DNA from: Hippasteria phrygiana
Taxonomy: Eukaryota > Echinodermata > Asteroidea > Valvatida > Goniasteridae
Length of the DNA: 64,000 bases
Reading direction: 5' to 3'
Assembly: GCA_037893225.1 (NCBI GenBank)
Contig: JAZGUH010000723.1
Location: 496,001 to 560,000 of the forward strand
Part shown: positions 57,156-64,000 of the stretch, in pieces
How the letters are laid out: each line of letters starts with the position of its first letter
How positions within the stretch are numbered: position 1 is the stretch's first letter
The notes under the pieces: model-generated
The model's database searches: none
Seen by the model: only the letters and a program-made list of their open reading frames with translations
What the model was told of the DNA's origin: nothing
Program-made: the position numbers and the translations under genes

Positions 57156-57185
57156 TAGTGTACAGTTTGAATGAATAATGAAAGC

Positions 57186-57266
57186 TTGTGTGTGTTTCAA
57201 CCTGTCACTTGATAGGTTTTGATATGCAGGGTAGTTGGCTCCATTTTGGGAGGAGGGAGGGTTAAA
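57186..57266. repeat. Dispersed repeat, copy 2
   Basis: Matches 907-992 at the far end of the window: TGTGTGTTTCAACCTGTCAC, GATAGGTTTTGATAT and GGGTAGTTGGC are shared. Confidence 0.75.
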
Positions 57267-57324
57267 CAGTAGCACCTTGTGTGGATCTCCTTGGATTGAC
57301 CGTAGTACATGTGTGTGTGTATGG

Positions 57325-57450
57325 GGCAGAGTTGTAATCGAGTCAGTCACAAGTCGGATCAAAAGGCAGATCAGAAGTCAGATGACAAGTCAATCACAAG
57401 TCAGATTACAAGCTACATGGGATGAACAATGACAAAGGAAGGCTTTTGTT
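57325..57450 (+). repeat. Relative of the 59.6-60.1-kb fold-back repeat
   Basis: GGCAGAGTTGTAATCGAGTC, repeated AAGTC.GAT/AAGTCA.AT units and GGGATGAACAATGACAAAGG are shared with the element at 59650-60117. This copy lacks the expanded AAGTCCTTTCAC array. Confidence 0.65.
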
Positions 57451-57665
57451 ATTTAATGTTTTTCAATAAAGTAATTGGTCACCCAGCCAGATCAGTTTGA
57501 CTGGTGTGGACTCAAGTCAAAAACTGTTGTCAAAGTTTGTGTCGGGTAGGGTGATCTTGGGTGACTTGTTGATCAGTGTGTGAACACACGCCTTCACACA
57601 CTGATTACCAGTCAACATTGCTCATGATTTCTGACATGATCTGGGTGCGTGACCTGTCATTTTAA

Positions 57666-58164
57666 AGAGCAACTCCAACGGTTTTGAAAAGTGTTAGAAT
57701 TAAATGTTATTGTGTTCAATATATAATAAATTACTTATTCATTACAAAATCATGTTTGTTTTGCGTGTCAATGTTGTGTTATTTTGCAAGAAATTATTAC
57801 CAGTTTCTTTCAAGTTGATGAAAACTTTACACAAATTGGCCGCTGGCGGCGCTGTTGAGAAATGAAAGAAACACGATGTAGTACTGTAGAAAGCTGCACG
57901 CGATGTGTACGTGTCGCGTTGTTGCATGCTCAAGGGTAATGCGTCAGAAATGAATATTCATTAGATGTAAATGAGCTTTGACGTCACGCTCGTTTTCACG
58001 AAACTGGGATAGACTCGCAGAAAGAAAGGCAACAAAAATGCATTTTATTTTTACATAAAAACCGGCGTCAAAGATGGGGATCTTGACAAGTATCTGTTTT
58101 ATTTGACAGCTCTTCTCATTTAAATCGAAACCTAAGAAAAGTTGGGAATCGTTGGAGTTGCTCT
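57666..58164. mobile_element. TTAA-flanked element, AGAGCAACTCCAACG ends
   Basis: TTAA (57662-57665) AGAGCAACTCCAACG ... CGTTGGAGTTGCTCT TTAA (58165-58168): 15-bp exact inverted repeats with TTAA on each side. 499 bp, non-coding, in intron 5 of adducin. A piggyBac-type non-autonomous element. Confidence 0.88.
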
Positions 58165-58404
58165 TTAAAGAAAAGATCATGGCCTATATCATAATAAGTT
58201 AGCTGTTTGATTCGTATGTGATATAATTGGGCTTCAGTTCTAGTAGACTTTGTGGACTCGCACTGGACCTAAAATGCTTTTTTCCTGTGGATGTTTCTCA
58301 CTCAATGTGCTGTGTTTTCCCGAACATAGTGCAGGGGGGAAGCTTCTCGGGTCATAATGTACCTAGAACATATTTTCGCAAAATCTCTTTCATGTTTCCC
58401 ACAG

Positions 58405-58608
58405 GTCAAGTGCATGGCAGTAGGTATCGACAACCTAGTCCTCGTCTCTGACGAAGTAAAGGAAGCGACATGCAAGGTGGCCAAGAAGGGCGGAGGCGGC
58501 GTGATCAAGCCCACTACTGACGAGGAGGACGGGGAGAAACGCCGAGAGAAAAGATGGAAGATCGGCCATCTGGAGTTCGAGGCCATGATGCGACAGCTGG
58601 ATAACATG
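58405..58608 (+). CDS. ADD1: Adducin coding exon 6 (residues 316-383)
   Basis: VKCMAVGIDNLVLVSDEV finishes the aldolase-like core; a Gly/Lys-rich insert (AKKGGGGVIKP) and an acidic stretch follow, then WKIGHLEFEAMMRQLDNM, which aligns with the vertebrate W.IGE.EFEALMR.LDN block beginning the neck. It is 204 bp, phase 0 at both ends; acceptor TTTCCCACAG, donor ATG|GTGAGA. Confidence 0.96.
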
Positions 58609-59048
58609 GTGAGATGGAAGCAACAAAATATTTTAGTTGTCAGGTTACAAGTCACTCTGGTCGTGCCTCAAGTCTCTGGGCCAAAAGTTTCTTTAGCCAG
58701 GAATTGGTCAACTGTAGATGCCATAAGTTGATCTCAAGTTCAAGTTATGACTACCTAGGTTGTCAGTACACAAACTCTTGATAATTCTGACATAGGCTTG
58801 GGCGACTTAACCATTTTTTTAGTTTACGTCGACTCCGAGAAGGAATCGCGACTCCGAAAGGAATCAACTCTAAATTTCTCGAGCAACAATTGTTTTTAAC
58901 ATCAAAATGGTGTATTTTTTGGTCAAGCTCGTGCCATGAATGTGCGATTAATTCTCAAACAAATTATCAGTCAAATTCAAGTCTTAAGTCAAATAGACTG
59001 TAGTCGGACTAAAGTCAACCAAACTTTTCCTCCTTTCCTTCCCCACAG

Positions 59049-59321
59049 GGCCACAGAACAGGCTACGTCTACAACCAGCCCCTGGTACGCAGTGACCCCA
59101 AGCCCCGCAGCGAGGTGGCCCACCCGGCCGCCTCCACCTCAGTCACCTACTTCTACGACGACGACCGGGAGGGCAGCAAGTACCAGTCCCCAATGAAGCT
59201 GATGAACCGCAAGCAGGCTGGAGAGAAGACTAAGTGGCTGAACACGCCCAACACATACACCAAGGTCGAAGTTCAGGAGGAGGTCAAGGAAGGGGACGAG
59301 ACCCCCAAGACAAAGACGGTG
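59049..59321 (+). CDS. ADD1: Adducin coding exon 7 (residues 384-474)
   Basis: GHRTGYVYNQPLVRSDPKP matches the vertebrate GYRTGYPYR... segment. Then SVTYFYDDDREGSKYQSP, a basic stretch MKLMNRKQAGEKTKWLNTPN (the neck's KTRWLN motif) and an acidic/Thr-rich end. It is 273 bp, phase 0; acceptor CTTCCCCACAG, donor GTG|GTAAGT. Codons are markedly GC-richer than the surrounding introns. Confidence 0.95.
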
Positions 59322-59649
59322 GTAAGTATTGCTTTTTCTCTCTCTCTTCTCCTGCAGCCGATTTCATGAAACAGTGCGCAACTTACGCCATGGCGTAGGA
59401 CTTGCGCTATAAAAATGTTGTACAGCTGCGCAACATCCTTGCGATTTATTACACGAAACAATGCGTAGCTGCGCGATGTTGTATGTTCTTTTATACATCG
59501 TGGACGAGGCTGACTGCCACTTTTACGACTTTGAGTAAAATGTCGAGACCTCAACAATCCTCGAAAGAGACCACAGGGTGTCCAGACTAAGGGAAGCAAT
59601 AAGGTCTCAAGAGCAGTCTCGCGGTCTATAAGACTGCGTTGCACTGAGG

Positions 59650-60117
59650 CAGAGTTGTATTCGAGTCCCTGCAAGTCCTTTCACAAGTCCTTTCACAAGT
59701 CCTTTCACAAGTCCTTTCACAAGTCCTTTCACAAGTCCTTTCACAAGTCCTTTCACAAGTCCTTTCACAAGTCCTTTCGCCGATCACAAGTAACGGGATG
59801 AACAATGACAAAGCAATGCCTTTGTCACTGCTCATTTGAATAGCTTGTGATTGGGATTAGGACTCGAGGGCTTTTGATGGATTTGCAGGGACTTGTGAAA
59901 GGACTTGCAGGGACTTGTGGAAGGACTTGCAGGGACTTGTGAAAGGACTTGTGGAAGGACTTGCAGGGACTTGTGGAAGGACTTGCAGGGACTTGTGAAA
60001 GGACTTGCAGGGACTTGTGAAAGGACTTGCAGGGACTTGTGAAAGGACTTGCAGGGACTTGTGAAAGGACTTGCAGGGACTTGTGAAAGGACTTGCAGGG
60101 ACTTGAATACAACTCTG
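59650..60117. mobile_element. Fold-back element with tandem-array arms
   Basis: CAGAGTTGTATTCGAGTCCC at the left and its counterpart GGGACTTGAATACAACTCTG at the right bound a large imperfect palindrome centred near 59815. The left arm is an array of AAGTCCTTTCAC (12 bp, about nine units); the right arm is the complementary sequence as 22-bp GGACTTGCAGGGACTTGTGAAA-type units, about ten. Even the spacer pairs (ATGACAAAG / CTTTGTCA). Frames through the arrays are artefacts. Lies in intron 7. Confidence 0.88.
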
Positions 60118-60313
60118 CACTGAGGCTTGATCGATGGTAGTTTTCTTTAATAGCCGAGGTTGCAAATCCAGACTTTGCCCACAGTTTACTCAAATTCCAA
60201 TCATTTTTACCTGCGAGGCATCTTACAAGGAATCTGACATGCAGACATTGCTATAGCCTGAATGATCTCTGTAAATATAACCGTTGTGACAAACACTTCT
60301 CTTTTCTTTGCAG

Positions 60314-60424
60314 TGGGTATCCGATGACGGCAAGCAGACATCAGGCGATCCGATCCGAGTTGATGCGCATCAGTTCTCAGTCCTGTCTGAGGACCCCAAG
60401 GAATTCAAGAAAAAACAGAAGGGT
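60314..60424 (+). CDS. ADD1: Adducin coding exon 8 (residues 475-511)
   Basis: WVSDDGKQTSGDPIRVDAHQ then FSVLSEDPKEFKKKQKG. It matches the vertebrate segment W.KEDG.RTS......F.PL..NPKE. It is 111 bp, phase 0 at both ends; acceptor TTTCTTTGCAG, donor GGT|GTAAGT. Confidence 0.93.
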
Positions 60425-60827
60425 GTAAGTTGACCTGATACTACAGGGTTAGCTTCCGAAATTTCCTCTTAAAGCTGTGCTGTGGAGGGAGGAGAATTAT
60501 CTTTGAGAAGCAATATTCAATCAACTGGTGCTCTGTAACAAATTAAATCTTCAAATCTTGTTTCTAGATACCGAGTTGTTTATCAACATAATAGTTCACG
60601 GAAACTGAACACGTTGAATCCCCTTGTGTGCAATTCAATTAGGAAGTGTCACCAAAAGTTGACATTTTTGAATGTTCCTTTCAGGAACGGTGGGTATTCA
60701 TGTTGTAAATGCGCTGCGTTACCGATGTGTTTGCATTGGGAACCGTACGGCACCCATTTTCATAGGGTTGTTTTTCACACGATTTTTGCACACCGTCCGT
60801 CCATTTCATAGGGACTGTCGGCTTTAA

Positions 60828-61012
60828 CCCTAACACACCTCAATCCTCCAAAATCCTCCTTGCAGTTTTGGAGGATTTTTGAGGATTAAGGATGAATGGT
60901 ATTTTTTTTTAAAGAGGATTTTGGAGGATTGAGGATGAACGGTGTTTAAAGCACATGAGGATTTTGGAGGATTGAGGATGGTTCCTAGCAAAAAGGGTCT
61001 AGGGAGTTAGGG
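60828..61012 (+). mobile_element. TTAA-flanked GGAGGATT element, 185-bp copy
   Basis: TTAA (60824-60827) CCCTAACACACCTCAATCC ... AGGGAGTTAGGG TTAA (61013-61016), with GGATTTTGGAGGATTGAGGA units inside. In intron 8. Confidence 0.88.
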
Positions 61013-61537
61013 TTAAGCGCAGGAAAAGACTTGGTAGCTTCAGAGGAAAAATTTGCTTAAAATAGTGATGCAATAATAGAAATTCCATGCGCCCACAGGC
61101 CTCAGCACTGCTTGACCATGAAATAGCACTTAAGGTTGCAAAAGTTTCCCGTTATTGGGTCATTCTATAAATTTGGGGTCCAATTTTGATGTCCCTGTTA
61201 CATCTGACATGTATAAGATTTTGCAATTCATGACATATTCTTTAATGCCTTCTGTCTCCAAGAGTGATTATGTAAAGCAAAGTACATGTACCTTCCAAAC
61301 AAGTAACAAATAGTGTGAAGTCAATTTTAATGATACTTGATGGGAAATTACACAGGTCAGGTGTCACAGGGACACCCAAAAATGTCCCACTTTTGGACCC
61401 CAAATTGATGGAATGACCCTGTAGTTGGCTTGGCTTTTCTGCTTACTGTTAAGGAACTCTATGAAATTGGCAATTTTATAATAAGTGTGCTCACGTATAG
61501 ACCAACGTTCCTGTACCAAACATGTGTTCCCGGGCTG

Positions 61538-61911
61538 TTCCAATTCGGTCGATTCACAACTCAGGCGCCGCCAGCGGCAAGCCGGGGAGAGGCCAAATTA
61601 CGCAGTGCATCATGGGAAAAAGTCGACATCGCAAAACCGGAAGTGGGTATCTCCAATGCATTGACCGTACTTCTTACACCCCTTCTCCGCTAAATCTATC
61701 AACTCCTCTCTCTTCTTTCCCGCACAAGGTATTCCCTGATTAGTCAAAAATTGCTTTAACTCATTCACTTGCATTCGCGCGGAATCCATACTGCTGTACT
61801 GTCCACCATCTAATACAACGCGATAGACGCGATGTCGACCCCAAGTGGGAAATTGGCCTTTCCCGGCTTGCCGCTGGCGGCGCACTGAGTTGTGAATCGA
61901 CCGAATTGGAA
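61538..61911 (-). mobile_element. 374-bp element with long TIRs and a SAP exon
   Basis: The ends TTCCAATTCGGTCGATTCAC and GTGAATCGACCGAATTGGAA are exact inverted repeats, and pairing continues through AACTCAG, GCGCCGCCAGCGGCAAGCC and GGCCAA to about 55 bp. Between them the reverse strand keeps the first coding exon of an element protein. No duplication of the target is obvious. It appears to be an internally deleted DNA transposon in adducin intron 8. Confidence 0.85.
61678..61789 (-). pseudogene. SAP-domain exon of a transposon protein (partial)
   Basis: Reading from the ATG at 61789: MDSARMQVNELKQFLTNQGI then PCAGKKREELIDLAEKG. The pattern ELKxFLxxxGIxxxGKKxEELIDLAxK is that of a SAP helix-extension-helix DNA-binding motif (37 residues). 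A GTAAGA donor follows at 61677, after which the frame becomes unlike a protein, so this looks like exon 1 of a longer gene whose rest has been deleted. Similar short SAP N-termini occur in multi-copy invertebrate proteins with YqaJ-type nuclease or zinc-finger domains; that link is from memory and not shown here. Confidence 0.7.
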
Positions 61912-62092
61912 AAGGAAATGTTCCAGTAGAATGTTCCAAGCATTCCGACTTTCCAGATCGGCCTATTTTGAAGCTTCCTTCCGCTGACTTTTCAGTGTCT
62001 GTTCCATAACTTAGGCAAACCTACATAGAGCCAAAAGATCAAAAGTTCATTTTACCAAATGATTTGTCTGTTTTGGCCGTTTTTTCCCGTAG

Positions 62093-62185
62093 ATCAAAGC
62101 AGATAGGTTTGATGATAAGGTTACTGCAGGGCCCATTTCCGAGGTACTGTCTGGTGTGCAGTATGGCGACACACGCAAGCAACAA
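62093..62185 (+). CDS. ADD1: Adducin coding exon 9 (residues 512-542)
   Basis: IKADRFDDKVTAGPISEVLS then GVQYGDTRKQQ. The KVTAGPxSxVLxGV motif is conserved in adducin tails. It is 93 bp, phase 0 at both ends; acceptor TTTTTTCCCGTAG, donor CAA|GTAAGT. Confidence 0.9.
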
Positions 62186-62394
62186 GTAAGTTGAAACTTT
62201 GTAGGCATTGAAATCAATGCATCTCAATTTCAAAGATCGAGTAACATTCACACTTGCGACTGAATAAAGTAGGTGATGCTTCAATAAGCCTGAATTCTGC
62301 CATCTTTGGGAGCCATTTTTCATTTTTGCAAACGTTCAAAGGGGCTTTATTTTGTTGCACCGTTTCGGTTTATAGCACCTATTTGTTCATCCAA

Positions 62395-62582
62395 CCCTAC
62401 CCCTCCCCTCACCCTACCGCCCTCTTCTCACCCTACCCCCCTCCCCTCACCCTACCCCCCTCCCCTCACCCTACCCCCTTCTCCACTATCACCCTAACCC
62501 CCTTCTCCACTATCCCCCCTATCCCATCCCATCACCACCCCACCCCACCCCACCCCTATCCCAACCCATCCCACCCACCCCA
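62395..62582 (+). repeat. C-rich minisatellite (CACCCTACCCC units)
   Basis: Repeats of CCCTCACCCTACCCCC grade into CCACTATCACCCTAAC and CCCACCCCACCCC. The Pro/His-rich frames are artefacts. It starts 210 bp after the exon 9 donor. Confidence 0.92.
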
Positions 62583-63321
62583 AAATTACATCCATAGCCC
62601 ACAATCACAATGAGGTTTAAGCTGTTAAACCCAGAAAAGTAAAAATTTTCTCTCTTTCAAGGTGGGACAATAGTTCAGACTTAAGACATGCTTTTTTATA
62701 CCCATCCTCAAAATCACCTTGTCTTACATGTAATCTCCCTGTCCATTCTGAATAGCAAATTGCATCCATGGGGTTTGTCGTGAGACACTGCATGTAGTAA
62801 TACCGGTAATGCTAACTTTTAAGTGGAACTCTGTTCATTCGAGCCTCCCGTTGTCAATTCTTATTATTTTAAGGTGCACCCCGCATGCTTTATTGCACAG
62901 TGCCTTAGCTACTTGAGCTCACGGCCTCAATGCATGAAACATTATTTTCATAACTATCACTTGGTATCCAGCCTTGATTTTCGGTGGCATTCCTTTGCAA
63001 GTTTTCCCATCTCATTTGTGTCATGTCACCCCATATTGGCTAGTCTGAAATGCCTTTGAAGCTGCCATACATTTGGAAAATAGCCTGCGGGTAATTCCGG
63101 GGATTTCGTTCGGCTGAGATCATGATGTAACACAAAACTGTTTTACAGCGCTCAGTCCTAAATGTTCCTCCGGTTACCCAGAGGAGTTTTTAATGTTGTC
63201 AGCACAACAGGAATATTTTGTAAGTGCAGTCGGGCTCAAACCGCAAAACCAAGCCAAACCATTGTAGTGTTCAGCTCTCTGTACACAGTAGACTCCATGT
63301 GTATTTTGCTCTTTTTCTTAG

Positions 63322-63381
63322 CTTGCTAGGGATGCCCCCTTGTCTGACACCAAAGATAGCCTGCAGGATTCACCTCGCAAG
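63322..63381 (+). CDS. ADD1: Probable adducin coding exon 10 (residues 543-562)
   Basis: LARDAPLSDTKDSLQDSPRK is a Ser/Asp/Lys-rich 20-residue stretch. It is bounded by a good acceptor (GCTCTTTTTCTTAG) and a fair donor (AAG|GTATCT), is 60 bp and keeps phase 0. Its composition suits an adducin tail, but it does not match a segment conserved in vertebrates, so it could be a lineage-specific or alternatively spliced exon, or a chance frame. Confidence 0.55.
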
Positions 63382-63619
63382 GTATCTGACCAAAGGGCCC
63401 CTTAAGTCTGGTGGAAAAGGCAGCGCTATCTATCCTGTGCTTTTTTTTTTCCTGGGGTCTTTATTTTGCCAAGATTGTCGCAGTTTTCCTGCTACCTGCA
63501 TGCTTTTCACAGTTACACGTATGCACCATCCTTGACAGTGCTGTATCACCTGTCTTTGCTGTGAACTTTGTACTGCCTTGTGTCTAGTTTCATAGAGCTG
63601 CAAAGCACACAAAAGTCAG

Positions 63620-64000
63620 GCCTTCGAGTATTCCAACTTTTCCTACTTTTTCTGTTTTTTTTTACCTTGCTCCTATTTTTCCTACTTTTTTTACTTTTTT
63701 TTTTTTTAATTCCTATTTTTTCCCCCAATGTTTTCCTACTTTTTTGTCCCACAACTCTGAAAAGTGAAATCTCATTTAATATTTGTCATAACAATGTTAA
63801 TGAAAATCACACAGTAAAGGGCTTGGGTGCAGGAGTACTGCAACTTTACTTCCAAGAGCTTTAGTCGAGGATAAAGCTCAAGTGTTGCGAGCACATAACA
63901 TGCCAAATGAGGCTTGTGAGTATCAGCAAACACTACTCCCGAAAACCCGTAAAAGTCCTACTTTTATCCTGATTTTGCCCTCCAAATTCCTACTTTTGAT
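63620..64000 (+). repeat. Compound dispersed repeat, copy 2 (runs off window)
   Basis: TTTTGTCCCACAACT through ATGCCAAATGAGGCTTGTGA matches 27588-27785. Before it comes a pyrimidine-rich tract of TTTTTCCTACTTTTT units; after it TAAAAGTCCTACTTTTATCC resembles the AAAGTCCTACATTTGTCC at 27870. The Lys-rich or Leu/Phe-rich frames are artefacts of the pyrimidine tract. Confidence 0.75.

Larger units (their letters stand above)
2902..64000 (+). other. ADD1: Adducin gene, 3' end outside window
   Basis: Ten coding exons were joined by reading GT/AG sites and matching the conceptual protein to the adducin family. Exons lie at 2941-3147, 41162-41276, 41907-42055, 55487-55717, 56809-57051, 58405-58608, 59049-59321, 60314-60424, 62093-62185 and 63322-63381, giving 562 residues in one frame. 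Adducins are cytoplasmic membrane-skeleton proteins that cap the fast-growing end of actin filaments and promote spectrin-actin binding; they have a head with a class II aldolase-like fold, a neck and a tail ending in a basic MARCKS-like segment. Head, neck and the start of the tail are present; the tail end is outside. Invertebrates usually have one adducin equally related to vertebrate ADD1, ADD2 and ADD3, so the symbol is approximate. Intron 1 (38,014 bp) and intron 3 (13,431 bp) are unusually long and full of mobile elements; the others are 0.4-1.7 kb. Confidence 0.95.

Noticed and set aside
59650..60193. Repetitive Ser/Pro- or Cys/Glu-rich proteins from the 12- and 22-bp arrays
   Set aside because: Frames are open only because the unit lacks stops. 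They sit in an intron inside a fold-back element.
63546..63752. Lys-rich basic protein that could be read as the adducin MARCKS-like tail
   Set aside because: It is on the reverse strand and translates a TTTTTCCTAC pyrimidine tract. The true adducin tail end must lie downstream of the window.

Overview
This is a piece of a eukaryotic nuclear genome: intron-rich, AT-rich and dense in transposon remnants. It carries one recognisable protein-coding gene, an adducin, on the + strand. Ten coding exons can be placed between 2941 and 63381 with GT/AG boundaries and one continuous frame (562 residues). The C-terminal tail, including the usual basic MARCKS-like end, lies beyond the window. Short tRNA-derived SINEs, many small inverted-repeat DNA elements and very frequent ACATGT strings suggest a marine invertebrate, perhaps an invertebrate deuterostome such as an echinoderm, hemichordate or amphioxus. 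The species cannot be fixed from the sequence alone.

Layout. 1-2901 is upstream non-coding sequence with two repeats. 2902-3147 holds a short 5' leader and coding exon 1. Intron 1 is about 38 kb (3148-41161) and is mainly a host for mobile elements. Exons 2 and 3 sit close together (41162-42055). Intron 3 (42056-55486, 13.4 kb) is a second transposon-rich stretch. Exons 4-10 then follow every 0.4-1.7 kb to 63381. From the end of exon 3 onward every exon is a multiple of three bases with phase-0 boundaries.

The encoded protein has the adducin head and class II aldolase-like core (exons 2-6; metal-ligand-type histidines at 226, 228 and 289 kept, catalytic-Glu position a glycine), then the neck and part of the tail. 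Adducin caps actin filaments and recruits spectrin in the membrane skeleton.

Non-genic content. Several non-autonomous DNA-transposon families repeat across the window. (a) TTAA-flanked elements of piggyBac type in at least four families, including one built from a GGAGGATT minisatellite and a 1.38-kb one with a giant internal palindrome inserted into an older repeat whose empty paralogue is also present. (b) Elements with TIR AAGCCSTGTCCGCACTGGAC, some keeping a short shared reading frame. (c) Two nearly identical 481-bp elements with TIR GGGTGCACCACACTAATTC. (d) A 2.3-kb TA-flanked element with CCGTAATTTTCGG ends. (e) A 374-bp element with ~55-bp inverted ends that still carries a SAP-domain exon. 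I found no CRISPR array, rRNA, genuine tRNA gene or second cellular gene. The most interesting material is the transposon fauna rather than a new enzymatic system.
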